This document shows, piece after piece, positions 1 to 9,707 of a stretch of DNA of 64,000 nt. A program made the position numbers and the translations under genes. A model generated the notes under the pieces. It was not told where the DNA came from, searched no databases, and was given only the letters and a program-made list of their open reading frames with translations. Origin of the DNA: Oscillospiraceae bacterium NTUH-002-81 (lineage in GTDB: Bacteria > Bacillota > Clostridia > Lachnospirales > Lachnospiraceae). The number at the start of each line of letters is the position of its first letter. Position 1 is the stretch's first letter. The stretch spans positions 2,332,501 through 2,396,500 of the forward strand of contig CP136052.1 of the NCBI GenBank assembly GCA_032620915.1, in the 5' to 3' direction.

Positions 1-1804
1 GCAACAGTTTCTTTATTACTTTATTTTCTGTTGCATCAACCAATTTTGACACATCTTTGGATAAAATTATCAAATTCCTATATGTGTCATTTCGCTCACC
101 TTTGCACGGTTTTATGTGTATACATACCATGTCTGTTATTGACAGGGCATTGTGTGTTACTGCACATTTTCCTTTTTGTGCTATATACCTTGAAAGGGCA
201 TTATCTGCCATCTCCAAGGTCGGATAAAGATGTGCATTTCCCATCATATATTTCATAACATCATAACTGATACAGTTTTCGATGTCTGAATACTTCCTCA
301 CATATTTATTGACTTCCCGCCTTTTGTATTTTGGATATTCATACGCCACATACCCTACTGGAATAATCATTCTTCCTTTTATCCATCGGAACTGCTTTGA
401 CTTTCCATACTTTTGTTGGATAAATTTACTGGTTATCTCACCCGTTTTTGTTATCGGAAAACATCGGTTATTGTGGTTCATACCGTTACTTTTCCCATTC
501 ACTTTATAGGCGATTTCTGCAAAATCTGCTGATACCATTGTTGCCATACAATAATAATTGTGCATACCCATAACCATTGAATTGTAAAGACTTATGTTTT
601 TATCAATTTCGCTTTGCTTGCTTGGATTTTTGATATCTTTCCAGACAGTCCGCAGCTTATTGATAACCTTATCTTTACTTTTGTCGGCTATATGTGAACG
701 GATTATCCATTTATCACCTTTTGGAACAACTTTAAATTTGATTCCAAGAAAAGTTGTATAGTTCTTACGCAAGTTTGTGATTCCAGATTTCTCATCACTT
801 GTTTGCAGATGTAAATGTTCTGCAAGCCATAGTTTTGTTGCATACATGGCTTTCTTAGCTGTTACATAGTCCCGACAGAATATCTTAAAATCGTCTGCAT
901 ACCTTACGATGTACATTTCTTTAAGTTCTGTCTTTTCCCTCAGCTTTTTCCACTTTGGTGACCTGTCTATTGTGAGGATATTTCCCTCCTTATCAGTCCT
1001 GTAAAATTCCAGTCCGGATTTTCCATCTTTGACTTTAAACATCTCCCATTGATTAGCAATCCACCAGTCCAGCTCATTCAATACTACATTTGCAAGAAGT
1101 GGGGATAAAATCCCCCCTGTGGTGTACCTGTTTCCGGGGTAATTACAATGTCATTAAACAGGATTTCTGCTTTTAGCATCTGTTTGATTATCATAATCAG
1201 TTTCCTGTCCTGTATTCCAAGTCCCCACAACTGCCGAATCAGCTTATTATGGTCAATATTGTCAAAGAATCCAACAATGTCCACATCTACTACAAAATGC
1301 AGATTTTGCAACTGTGCCATTTTATAGCATTGAGCAATCGCATTTTGCGTTGACCTGTATGGTCTGAACCCATTATTTCGTTCATGAAATTTTGCTTCAC
1401 AAATCGGTTCCAGTATTTGCAGAATACATTGCTGTATCAGTCTATCCCATATACTTGGGATTCCTAATGGTCTGGTTTTTCCATTGTCTTTTGGTATTTC
1501 TACACGCCGGACCTTTTTAGGCTGATAAAAGTTCAATTTATTTCTGACGGTTTTAATGACCGTTTCGATTGGGAGTGACTGAATTTCTGTTATTGTCTTC
1601 CCATCTGTTCCAGGGGTTTTGCTCCCGTTATTTTTGCAGATATTCCGATATGCAAGTATGATATTCTGCTCTGATACTATCAGGGGCATAAGCCTGTCAA
1701 ATTTATTACCTTTCAGACTGCCTTCATATAACTGATATCCAGTTTCTTTTTGCGTCATATCTTTCTGCATTTCTTTCTGCTTTATTTACAATTCGTTTTG
1801 CCAT
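1..1804 (-). pseudogene. Group II intron reverse transcriptase/maturase (frameshifted, 3' end outside)
   Basis: This is an LtrA-type protein that splices and moves the intron. The ATG at 1804 has AAGGAG nine bases upstream (1814-1819). The first codons read MAKRIVNKAERNAERYDAK, then the frame is lost at an A5 run (1747-1751). Dropping one A leads straight into ETGYQLYEG. The fingers/palm domain with PGTDG, GFRP and TPQGG follows. At a G6 run (1112-1117) one G is missing; beyond it the frame gives ILSPLLANVVLNELD, the catalytic YADD motif near 890 and the maturase domain. A C-terminal HNH-like segment (KGKCAVTH, then NLIIL) follows. It is either a decayed gene or an intact one with two sequence errors. 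Confidence 0.85.
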
Positions 1805-2602
1805 AGTAACCAACTCCTTATTGGAGAATGATTTTTTCTTCGTCTCACCTCGACAGCTATGAAAATCTCCATTTGGTGATTACTATATAGACATAAAGGA
1901 AATCTTAGTATCGGCTTGTGGCTATCCCTCCACCGCTTATTATCACGGTTTCATCGGTACTGTGCCACTACTCTCACAACCATAAATGTGCTTATTGTAG
2001 AAAGGATTCCTTTATACCTTTCCTTTTCGACACAACTACGGTACTTTGTCACTGATACAGTCAGTTCCCGTATTGGTTGCTTTCCACGTTCCACATAACT
2101 TAGGATTGTTGTCACTTAGGTCATTCCTTTAGCCCTGCAAGTATTATCTTTATAGATACCTGTGTCCTGTAAACACAGAGGGTATTTCATACTAACAACT
2201 TTTACTTTTACCCCACTTGCGTACCTACTGGTACACTGGCATTTCTGCCAGCCATTCGTTTAGAGCCGTACATTCGGAATTTTGTCAGACCGCCTTACTG
2301 GTCATTCTAACCATATGGCAACCCCACCCGCACTGTCACACACAGCTTGTACCTCTACAAACCTTTCCTCACCTTGCAGTGTTAGGGTGTGCTTCGCACG
2401 ACTTCCCCGAGCTTATAACCTTAATCGTCTGTATCCGACTAACGCTATTCGGAGTATTAGTGAATTCCCTTCAGGGCGTTACCCCTTCATTTGAAATTTC
2501 AGTTATGCAGTTCTCTAAAACCACATTTATTAAATTATTTGTGACTTTAGGCTACGCTTTTGTCGGTTATTCCCACCGTTTTCGGCGTAGAACGTGTCAC
2601 AC
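1..2602 (-). mobile_element. Group II intron, 5' part (runs off the left edge)
   Basis: On the minus strand a GTGTG-type 5' end, the group II intron consensus start, lies at about 2602. It is followed by about 800 bases without a convincing gene but with many short inverted repeats, as expected for RNA domains I to III. A reverse transcriptase/maturase then starts at 1804 and runs off the window, so domains V and VI lie outside. The upstream exon ends just after the stop codon of the NTPase gene (2627), so insertion left that protein uninterrupted. The 5' boundary is inferred from GTGTG and could be a few bases off. Confidence 0.72.
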
Positions 2603-2626
2603 TATTAGAGAATCCACCCTAAAAAT

Positions 2627-4616
2627 TTATACAATCATGTAGTAACCTCTTTTATCAGTTTTCATATCATCAAATAACTTTTTTATTGTTTGATTATCTT
2701 TTCTGGTATTTTTTAATGAATCATTAGTCATTCCTGTATCTTGTAATAATTCATTTAACTTAAATACTTTTCCAGATTCTTGTTTATCACACCATTCTAA
2801 AATCTTTTGTGCATTTGTCATTTTCTTTCCTTCTGGTGGTTTTCTATCTTTAATCTTCTCAATCTGTAACTCTTCGGGAGTATCTTCATATTCAAATATT
2901 GTTCCATAGGGCTTATATCTTTTCTCGATCATAGAAGATAATTCACTATAAAGCGAATCATTAGAATTGTAGAAAGTCCAGATATGAACATTTTCCGTAT
3001 TGCTATAATTTCTGATTGCCAATCTGAATATATTCTGTTCAAAATCAGCTAACATACATCTAAGCATGACGGATGTTATAATGCTTTCGTATTCCTTGTT
3101 ATGATTTTTACTTAATGCACTAAAGAAATCCAGGGATTCTTCTTCTGACATATCCATAAGCTGCCTGTATGTTTCCATATGACAACCGCAATATATAAAG
3201 AAATATGCCATGTTAGGAAATCTGTTCATTCCAATGTGTGCCATTCTGTATAAATCCTTGAAATCATTGAATCCTTTAAGGTTTCCAAAATAACCTACAT
3301 TGTCAAATTCTTTTTGAAATCTTCTTAGCAAATCACTATATACTACTATTAAAATTTCACGTTGCTTTCCTATGCCATGTTTTAATTTATTTTTCAAGTA
3401 TTTAATGATGGTATTTGAGGTTGTGATTGCTCTTTTATTTCCTTTACACATGACATTTTTGCTAGTGGAAATCTGAACATTTGTTATTAACATATTCAAA
3501 GGTTTATTATATTTTTCTCCTGTTACAATCTCCACATAATCAAGGTCATATCTCGGATCAATATCTGCTGTGGCATCAAATACAAAAAACTTCTTATCTT
3601 GTCCTAAAAAGAAATGATTCCTATTATCTACGACCAGCACAAATGAGCGTTCATAGTTTCCATATTTTTTTCTTTACGGAATTAAATATTGCCCCATTCT
3701 TAGCAATCTCCTTTAAGCACTGCATATCTTTCCATATGCAATTATACTGTTTTGTCAAAGACTCTATATTGTCCTGTAATACCGAAAAAAGCAAATCATC
3801 ATTTGGTGTTATACTGGAATATCGCGTATCTTTCCAATATATAGTAACATTAGAATCCTTCAGTAGTTTTTCCTTCTCGTCCATCTGTTCAAGCAGTCTA
3901 TCCTTAAATGCCTTATATTCTCTTATTACAAACTCCTTGTCCTTAACTTCATCGGACAGCCCTTTGTATAATGCCGCCTCGATTCTGGACAAGTTATCGC
4001 TGTCGATTGTGACAGTTTCTGAAAATTGTGGGCTTTCATCAAAGATAACAATATCTCTTTTTAATGTTTCTCCATTATAAGTAAACGAGAAAAGTTGTTC
4101 TCTGATATTATCTCCCAACATGAAATAACGCTGTGTAGAAAGTAGAACTATTGGCTTATAATGTTGCTTGATAAGTTGCTCCTTAAATGGTTCATCCGAT
4201 CTCAGTACAATGACACTTTTTTCAAATTCCTTATAGTGGTATTCAATGCCCCACTCCTTGAAAATTTCTCCCCAATACTTTTCTGCTTCTATTCTGTCTT
4301 TATTAGTGCTGGACAGTTCCTCTAATCTCTTAATTGAATCCGTTATAACTAATAATCCTTGAGGTCTATGCCGTCCACCATAAAAACTATCTCCAATGCA
4401 GCAGTGCATAAATGTATGAATAAATGTTGATTTTCCTATGCCGCATCTATTAGCAAAACAAGTAACTTTGTCTGTATCTCGATTAGTTGTGATTATCTCA
4501 AATGTATCCTTGAAAAAATCCATTTGTTTTTCATCAAAGCCATAATCGGGAAGGTATGTCTCAAAATCTTCCCATGTTAAATTTATCTTTTCTTTTTTCT
4601 GCTTGCCATTTGCCAT
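2627..4616 (-). pseudogene. P-loop NTPase of mobile elements, frameshifted at an A7 run
   Basis: Two adjacent reading frames (4616-3651 and 3640-2627) are one gene of about 660 codons. The upstream frame ends at VKKKIWKL, but removing one A from the A7 run at 3665-3671 gives VKKKYGNYERSFVLVVDNRN and joins the downstream frame. The N-terminal half has a Walker A-like CGIGKST (about residue 59), a PIVLLSTQRYF segment and a Walker B-like IVIFDES (about residue 190), as in superfamily 2-like NTPases. The C-terminal half has no motif I recognise. It is the last gene of a minus-strand series and the group II intron sits directly after it. The exact role is unknown; replication or DNA processing for the element is only a guess. 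Confidence 0.6.
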
Positions 4617-4620
4617 ACAC

Positions 4621-4818
4621 TCACACTCTCTTTCTGTACTTCATCATAGTGTCGTGTAAAGCTGGCGAATCTTCAAATAAGAAAACCTTTAACTTATCAT
4701 CCTTTTCCGAATCCTCAACTTTTAAAATCTTAAATCCGTTATTGCATAACCAGTTCGTCATAGCAAGTGATCTGACTATATACATATCTATCTTAGTTGT
4801 TCTCATAAAACAATTCAT
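4621..4818 (-). CDS. DUF5659-like small protein
   Basis: A 65-residue protein with the pattern of DUF5659: an N-terminal strand/helix (MYIVRSLAMTNWLCNNGF), a middle strand and the conserved FLFEDSPALHDTM segment. DUF5659 proteins are common in Clostridia plasmids and integrative elements and have no known function. Its ATG overlaps the stop codon of the preceding gene by four bases (ATGA), so the two are translationally coupled. It lies 5 bases from the NTPase gene. Confidence 0.7.
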   Translation of the reverse strand: MNCFMRTTKIDMYIVRSLAMTNWLCNNGFKILKVEDSEKDDKLKVFLFEDSPALHDTMMKYRKRV

Positions 4819-5162
4819 TCCTCCGATCTTCTTATGTGCCGTGCTTCTAATTCCATCTTAAGTTCCTTAGATGTCAAACCACCTGCCACTTTTCCCAGAA
4901 CTTCTATGTATTCCCCGGCATATCTATCATGTAAGTCGGCAGTCAGTATAACAATGCCCTCACTTGACATGTAATATATCCATTCAACGATATCGAATAT
5001 TCCAGCACTGGTTACTGTATCTAAATCTTCCATAAATTTTTCTGTCTTAATAGCCTCTGCTATTCCTACACGATTGAAATATCTGCGTGTTACTGACGTT
5101 ATATCAAACATTCCTCCCTTGATTAATCCGCATAACTTTTTACTTGTGATTGTTTCATTCAT
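4815..5162 (-). CDS. Hypothetical element protein
   Basis: A 115-residue soluble protein of unknown family. I chose the ATG at 5162 (MNETITSKK) because GGAGGAAG lies about 9 bases upstream; a longer frame to 5213 has no ribosome site and begins with an unlikely basic stretch. The C-terminal part is rich in Glu, Lys and Arg. It is the first gene of a three-gene run with the DUF5659 protein and the NTPase (4-base overlap with the former). Confidence 0.6.
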   Translation of the reverse strand: MNETITSKKLCGLIKGGMFDITSVTRRYFNRVGIAEAIKTEKFMEDLDTVTSAGIFDIVEWIYYMSSEGIVILTADLHDRYAGEYIEVLGKVAGGLTSKELKMELEARHIRRSEE

Positions 5163-5428
5163 AATTTTTTTCTTCCTCCACTTCCGTATTAATAGGTCAG
5201 GCACACCACCCATAATGAGCAGCGTGCCTGTCTTTCCGTCCTATTGTAACCATCATCTTCAATGGTAGGGGGTGTTCCGTCTAATGAGTAATCAGTAGCA
5301 TCACTGAACATAGAGGATCATGGCAAATTTAAGGTTTTTCTGTAACTGTCCTCATCAACAGTAGGTTGCATTATCTCACAGCAACAAATATCTCTGTCTA
5401 TATATACATTCGCTCTTTTCTCATCCTT
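5163..5428. other. Intergenic region, nothing assigned
   Basis: About 265 bases between two minus-strand gene groups. It presumably contains the promoter of the 5162 gene group. No convincing promoter, hairpin or small gene was found. Confidence 0.4.
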
Positions 5429-5761
5429 TTAGGTGAACGTATCTCTTACAAGTGATTTATCTACCTGTTGCATATCTACTCCATTACACAAACATAATTT
5501 GACATCTATGCATTTATCACAAGCGGAACTCATATATCCAGCCTGTACCTGTAAAACACCCGTGCTTACTGCCTTATATTCAAAATCCAATGTATCGGCA
5601 AAAATTCCAGATTCCAGGTAAAATTCCAAGTCGGTTATAAATTGCTCTGAAGGAAGTTCCTGTTTTACAGATGTTTCCTTATCTTTGACCTGTACGCCGT
5701 CTATTGTGACCAGATGCTGATTGATTGCTTCCAATATTTTACTGGCTGTTGTTTGTCTCAC
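5429..5761 (-). CDS. Hypothetical protein with a Cys cluster
   Basis: A 110-residue protein I do not recognise. Its C-terminal third contains SACDKCIDVKLCLC, a CxxC-x5-CxC cluster that could bind metal. Its start overlaps the end of the small gene at 5739-5903 by 23 bases, so the two are probably cotranscribed downstream of tubZ. Confidence 0.55.
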   Translation of the reverse strand: MRQTTASKILEAINQHLVTIDGVQVKDKETSVKQELPSEQFITDLEFYLESGIFADTLDFEYKAVSTGVLQVQAGYMSSACDKCIDVKLCLCNGVDMQQVDKSLVRDTFT

Positions 5762-5903
5762 GCTGCCGCTCCTCCTTCATCTTATCTTCAAACCATTTAA
5801 TAGAGCCATCTCGATTTAGCGGGATTTCTACTCGTTGTCCTGAAGCAAACTCCAAAACCTTTGATAATCTACCATTCTCCGCTCTAAGCCATATCTTTGT
5901 CAT
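5739..5903 (-). CDS. Small hypothetical protein (54 aa)
   Basis: A short frame starting MTKIWLRAENG at the ATG at 5903 and ending TAA at 5739. The composition is plausible for a real protein (a strand-rich start, then the charged helix KWFEDKMKEERQRE). It lies 85 bases after the tubZ stop and overlaps the next gene. No family recognised. Confidence 0.5.
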   Translation of the reverse strand: MTKIWLRAENGRLSKVLEFASGQRVEIPLNRDGSIKWFEDKMKEERQRETNNSQ

Positions 5904-5988
5904 AAGTGCGTTCCCTCTCTTCTGTATTTGTTATTAGCCACACATATTTCAAATGTAAGCCAGACGATATCCTGGCATTATCCTGACA

Positions 5989-7041
5989 CTACACATTCCC
6001 TTCTTTACGCTTTTTCAACAGCTCAAATTTTGAAAGTTTTTTCTTGGGTTTCTGCTCCAAAACTGTTTCCTTCTCATCCATAAATGATAAATCTCCCAGC
6101 TTCTTAACCTGTTTTCGTCCTCTCTGCCGCTCTTCATACGCCGCTTTTGCAAGTTCTCCCAGCTTTGATACATGGGATACAGGGAAATCCAATCCAGAAA
6201 CTGCAACCAGTGTACTTCTACCGTTGTATCCCTCAAATACATTTCGCGGCTTTCCCGTTTCAGCAATAACTGTATTGACGCTCAAATCCTTATTGTCTTT
6301 TCCTGCGTGAATGATTGCAATGTGCTCACAAATCTGATTGTTTTCAATCGGGGCAAAAATCCCATTCTTTGTCAATTTTTCCATCATTATTTGTGGCACA
6401 GTGCCGTTTTTACAAAGGCTAAGCACCATAGCGCCGCTATCTCTAAGCATTTCAATACGCTCTGATTCATCAGAATTATTTAGTTCACCATAGGAATCAT
6501 TTGACAGAAATGTGTCCAGAAATTTTGCGAATGTACTGTTGATGTAGTTATAATCTTTTCCTACATCATTATTGAGAAAGAAAGTAGCTCCCAAGCCTTC
6601 AATATCCTGTAATTCTTGTACTGCCTGATATGCATTACTGTGCTTAATGATCGGTTCGTCTGACGCCGGAAGTGTGATTACAGGGCAAACAATTTTATTG
6701 GCATCTGACTGTGACAACATTTCAGCAAGAATTGTTCCACATCCTGATCCTGTAGAGCCCCCACCACCAAATAAGATAAAAATAATCTCTTCGTTAATTG
6801 CTTTGATTTCTTCCATAAATGCCTCATTTTCTTCCAGACAATCCAGTGCTTTGTCTCGATGCCCGCCAAAACCGTCAAATCCTTTTAATTGATATTTCGG
6901 AATATTCCCTAATACCTTTAAATCCTGTTCGCTGCCATTAGCGGCCAACCCTTTGTATCCGTATGTAGTAATAAATTCTTTCGCCTGCTTACCTCCACAG
7001 CAGCCAAGTCCTAAAAATAATACTTTATTTTTCAGATTCAT
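5989..7041 (-). CDS. tubZ: TubZ-like tubulin/FtsZ-family GTPase (type III partition)
   Basis: A 350-residue member of the tubulin/FtsZ superfamily. The N-terminus reads LFLGLGCCGGKQA, a nucleotide-binding glycine loop. The tubulin signature appears as ILFGGGGSTGSG (about residues 88-99), where FtsZ and TubZ have GGGTG(T/S)G. The C-terminus is a lysine-rich tail. FtsZ is longer in its C-terminal domain and TubZ proteins share this layout. TubZ filaments move plasmid or phage DNA by treadmilling, using the adaptor TubR bound at the tubC centromere. The gene directly upstream is a winged-helix protein overlapping by 4 bases, which is the expected tubR. It implies the element is, or was, maintained extrachromosomally. 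Confidence 0.83.
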   Translation of the reverse strand: MNLKNKVLFLGLGCCGGKQAKEFITTYGYKGLAANGSEQDLKVLGNIPKYQLKGFDGFGGHRDKALDCLEENEAFMEEIKAINEEIIFILFGGGGSTGSGCGTILAEMLSQSDANKIVCPVITLPASDEPIIKHSNAYQAVQELQDIEGLGATFFLNNDVGKDYNYINSTFAKFLDTFLSNDSYGELNNSDESERIEMLRDSGAMVLSLCKNGTVPQIMMEKLTKNGIFAPIENNQICEHIAIIHAGKDNKDLSVNTVIAETGKPRNVFEGYNGRSTLVAVSGLDFPVSHVSKLGELAKAAYEERQRGRKQVKKLGDLSFMDEKETVLEQKPKKKLSKFELLKKRKEGNV

Positions 7042-7316
7042 TTTTCTTCCCCTTTCACAACGGCTACTCCTTTGTTCAATAAATAAAAAGTATCCGCATG
7101 ATTATCAATACATCCTTTGGCAATATATCCGGCTTTTACCAACTTTTTCAATTTTCGGTATACTGTTCCACGAATGCCTAACGCCGCTCCTTCGTTTTGC
7201 TCCATCAATTCTGTAATCGTCATAGAGTGATACTGATCCAGACACTTACCATAATTCAACGTGTCCAGGATCATAAATTCAAGCCTATTCAGGCTCACAT
7301 CTTTTTCTGTTTCCAT
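7038..7316 (-). CDS. tubR: TubR-like winged-helix DNA-binding adaptor
   Basis: A 92-residue protein with a winged-helix layout: helices around LEFMILDTLNY, a recognition region near RGTVYRKLKKLVKAGYI and a wing ending TFYLLNKGVAVV. TubR proteins are about 100-residue winged-helix dimers that coat tubC and capture TubZ filaments. Position (first gene, ATGA overlap with tubZ) and size fit. RBS AAAGGAG lies 4-5 bases before the ATG. Alone, the sequence could equally be an ordinary regulator; the call rests on the tubZ linkage. Confidence 0.68.
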   Translation of the reverse strand: METEKDVSLNRLEFMILDTLNYGKCLDQYHSMTITELMEQNEGAALGIRGTVYRKLKKLVKAGYIAKGCIDNHADTFYLLNKGVAVVKGEEK

Positions 7317-7560
7317 TTTTCTCCTTTCGTTGTCCCAGGCTTATCCATAGATAATCCGCAAATGTTCTTTACACTTCATAGAATTGTTTTGACATATCAC
7401 TTTGCAGTAAAAATATAAAGGCATTTCAGCCTCTTACCGTCTCCATATTTAATTTTCAAGGTTCAAATTTTGAAGTGGTTTGTAAGCAACCCTTTCACAT
7501 ATAATATTCTCCACTTGTTCTTTAAGTTTTCATTGCTTTGATTGTCTCCGAAAAAAGAAA
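7317..7560. other. Region upstream of tubR, candidate tubC/promoter zone
   Basis: An AT-rich gap upstream of tubR. By analogy with known TubRZ loci the centromere tubC (clustered short repeats) and the operon promoter should be here. I could not find clear iterated repeats by eye, only AT-rich tracts and a small inverted repeat (TTCAAAATTTGAA-like, near 7465-7485). Treat it as a location to test. Confidence 0.35.
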
Positions 7561-7600
7561 AACCACTACATATAGATTCATCATTCTATATATAGTGGTT
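7561..7600 (-). terminator. Intrinsic terminator
   Basis: Inverted repeat AACCACTA(C/T)ATATAGA with one mismatch and an 8-base loop. On the minus strand it is followed by TTTCTTTTTT. It lies 75 bases after the stop of the 7675-8178 gene and insulates tubRZ from it. Confidence 0.8.
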
Positions 7601-7674
7601 CACACCGAAACTATGTAACACCTATATTCAATTTCAGCAAGCTTGACAAAATCAAGAAAATATGATATGGGATT

Positions 7675-8178
7675 TTAGCTGTAAAAAATCCTTCCCATGG
7701 TAGCGGATAGTCTATTCTCTATCACTCGTTTAAATTCATCATCGGAAATATTTATGTTTATATCCCCACACCTAACGTCTTCTTCTAACTGATCTATCCA
7801 TTCCTCAAATGCTATCCCATAGTCTTCAAAAGCTATTGCTAAATCACTTAATATTTCATCTGCTTGAATATCCACAAACATTTTATATCTATTTTCCCCT
7901 AAAATCTGTTTTAGCTTTTGTATATGCTCATCACTCACATAATACTCTTGATAATATTTCGCAATAATATCTTCTTCTTTTTTCTCAAAAAAATCATTTA
8001 TCAATTCTTTTATAAATGAACTTCTGGATTTTCCACTTGATTTAAGATATTTCATCATCCTATCATAATCTGACATATCTGCGGGCGTATACTTTATTGT
8101 AATTGATTTTGTTTTTTTATCATATTTCTTCTGGTAATCCTTCTGTGTCAATTTTTTTACATTGCTTTTTTCTTCCAT
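7675..8178 (-). CDS. Ribbon-helix-helix-like element protein
   Basis: A 167-residue protein. After a basic N-terminus, residues 24-65 (strand SITIKYT, helix DYDRMMKYLKSSG, helix RSSFIKELINDFFEK) fit a ribbon-helix-helix DNA-binding fold. The remainder is acidic and helical with no recognised domain. RBS AAGGAT lies upstream of the ATG. It is monocistronic with its own terminator at 7561-7600. It could regulate the neighbouring partition genes or be an antitoxin-like repressor; neither is shown. Confidence 0.55.
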   Translation of the reverse strand: MEEKSNVKKLTQKDYQKKYDKKTKSITIKYTPADMSDYDRMMKYLKSSGKSRSSFIKELINDFFEKKEEDIIAKYYQEYYVSDEHIQKLKQILGENRYKMFVDIQADEILSDLAIAFEDYGIAFEEWIDQLEEDVRCGDININISDDEFKRVIENRLSATMGRIFYS

Positions 8179-8268
8179 ATATAGACCATCCTTGCTGCAA
8201 AATTATGCTTCTATTGTATTAAACACGCAAATTCAATTTTTCCCATTATAAGAAAGTAATCTGATTAA

Positions 8269-8307
8269 AAAGCACCTTCAGAAAGATTTTCTTTCCGTTG
8301 GTGCTTT
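8269..8307 (-). terminator. Intrinsic terminator after the fic gene pair
   Basis: AAAGCACC and GGTGCTTT pair around an inner GAAAGA/TTTC stem. On the minus strand it is followed by TTAA. It lies 70 bases after the stop of the small gene at 8378. Confidence 0.65.
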
Positions 8308-8377
8308 GTCTATTATTCCAACTCATCAACTGTAATGCACTTTATTTCCTTAAATTACCTTAGCTGCTTATCATTTG

Positions 8378-8590
8378 TCATTCGCACATTTCCCTCATAT
8401 ACTCATCTACATACTGCCCTCTTTCACTTGGAATGACAAAACTATCCCAGTCAACAGGTGCTTTCTTCACTTTTTTCTGCGGATAATTCAACAGCGTAAC
8501 AATAGTCTCTGCTCCGTCATAATCCCTAATATCTTCATCTTCTATGACAACTGTATTACCCTGTATAATTCCCTTTACTGCTGCCAACAC
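8378..8590 (-). CDS. Small antitoxin-like protein next to Fic
   Basis: A 70-residue acidic protein beginning LAAVKGIIQGNTVVIEDEDI, a small beta N-terminus like the AbrB/DUF2281-type antitoxins, followed by a variable tail (WDSFVIPSERG). GGGAGG lies upstream of a GTG/TTG start. It is the gene immediately downstream of fic and shares the terminator at 8269-8307. Whether it acts on Fic or on another toxin cannot be told; this Fic already has an internal inhibitory motif. Confidence 0.5.
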   Translation of the reverse strand: MLAAVKGIIQGNTVVIEDEDIRDYDGAETIVTLLNYPQKKVKKAPVDWDSFVIPSERGQYVDEYMREMCE

Positions 8591-8650
8591 AGGTCATACC
8601 TCCCTTTTTCAATGAAACCCATTTGACACAAAAAGGCGCTTTCGTAAGTT

Positions 8651-9382
8651 TTAATGAATCAGCTTTATATAGGTATCCAACTGCTTTTCTTCTAATTCTG
8701 CAATCAATTCTGTAAATGGCTCCAAATCATTTTGTACTGCATAAACCTCCAGTTCATTGTAGTAGTCCAGACGATTTTCCTTTTCAATAGAAACAGGAAG
8801 AAAATCCGTTGCCATCAGCTGATAGTTCATAAGCAAACGTGAAGTTCTTCCATTTCCATCTATAAAGGGATGAATACGAACAAACTCCGCATGTGTCCAG
8901 GCTGCATATGCAATAGGATCCATGCTTTTCTTTTTCCATGCAAGATCTGCATAAAAATTTTTAATCTGCACATACATGTCATTACCAGCAGGCGGCGTAT
9001 GTCCTGCCCCGCTGATTCTGACCTCCTGATTGCGATACACACCACCAACCATAATGTTCTCTGTCAGAATTGCATGGATATCCTTTACAATATGCTCATC
9101 CAGCACTTTCCCTTCGGCAATACACTTTTTCACATAGCGGTATGCTTTTTTATGGTTGACAACTTCATAAATTTCCCGCAACTGTTTTCCGCCAACGGAA
9201 ATCCCATCTTCCAAGACAAGCTTCGTCTCCATCAGTGTTAGCGTATTCCCCTCTATGGCTGTGGAGTTATGTGTGAAAGTCAGCTCAAAATCTTTCTCAT
9301 AAGATGAAAGCGTCACTGCATCTATTTTGATTTTTCCCTGGCTGTATATTTTTTGTTTTTCTAAAATCCGATCTAAATTCAT
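8651..9382 (-). CDS. Fic family protein (class II, N-terminal inhibitory helix)
   Basis: A 243-residue Fic-domain enzyme that transfers a nucleotide moiety, usually AMP, to a target hydroxyl. The catalytic motif HPFIDGNGRTSR is complete (about residues 172-183). The inhibitory motif S-TAI-EG sits at about residues 40-45, N-terminal to the Fic core, which defines class II. The C-terminal helix is acidic. A truncated near-copy lies at 34728-35208. Its position in the element suggests a toxin, stability or phage-response role, but class II Fic proteins also have housekeeping functions. Confidence 0.9.
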   Translation of the reverse strand: MNLDRILEKQKIYSQGKIKIDAVTLSSYEKDFELTFTHNSTAIEGNTLTLMETKLVLEDGISVGGKQLREIYEVVNHKKAYRYVKKCIAEGKVLDEHIVKDIHAILTENIMVGGVYRNQEVRISGAGHTPPAGNDMYVQIKNFYADLAWKKKSMDPIAYAAWTHAEFVRIHPFIDGNGRTSRLLMNYQLMATDFLPVSIEKENRLDYYNELEVYAVQNDLEPFTELIAELEEKQLDTYIKLIH

Positions 9383-9402
9383 ACAAAATACATCCTTTTA
9401 AA

Positions 9403-9450
9403 AAGCGGTTTCCTTGTATTACCACTCATAGTATACAACAAAAACCGCTT
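9403..9450 (-). terminator. Intrinsic terminator
   Basis: AAGCGGTTT / AAACCGCTT inverted repeat with a 30-base loop; on the minus strand it is followed by TTTTTAAAA. It separates the 9465 gene from fic. Confidence 0.65.
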
Positions 9451-9464
9451 CTTTTTAAGATATT

Positions 9465-9707
9465 TTACTCGCCTTTTTCAAACAAATTTGGGCATAATCC
9501 CAGGCCGCCGTCCATCACAGGAACCCTTCTGTATGCTTCCCTATGTGGGCAATTTTTCCTGCCACAATCAGGGCAATAGCATTTCCTGTATTCCTCGTAT
9601 GACATTTTCCAGTTTGTCTGTTTAAATCTCTCTTCTGTCATCATTTCCCTTGTTATTTTCCTCCAGTGAAATTTCAGATATTCGTAATGTGCACTTACAA
9701 AAATCAA
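9465..9707 (-). CDS. Small Cys-rich hypothetical protein
   Basis: Up to 80 residues with CYCPDCGRKNCPH and a later C, which could be a zinc site. The far start is a TTG overlapping the stop of the HNH gene. A more likely ATG is at 9644 (MMTEERF), with AAGGG nearby. It appears to be the last gene of the HNH transcription unit. No family recognised. Confidence 0.5.
   Translation of the reverse strand: MIFVSAHYEYLKFHWRKITREMMTEERFKQTNWKMSYEEYRKCYCPDCGRKNCPHREAYRRVPVMDGGLGLCPNLFEKGE

Noticed and set aside
2217..2642. Plus-strand frame of 141 codons
   Set aside because: It lies in the group II intron RNA region and has no protein family features.
7317..7674. CRISPR-like or iteron array upstream of tubR
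   Set aside because: I looked for regular repeats and found none of equal length and spacing, only AT-rich tracts and one terminator.
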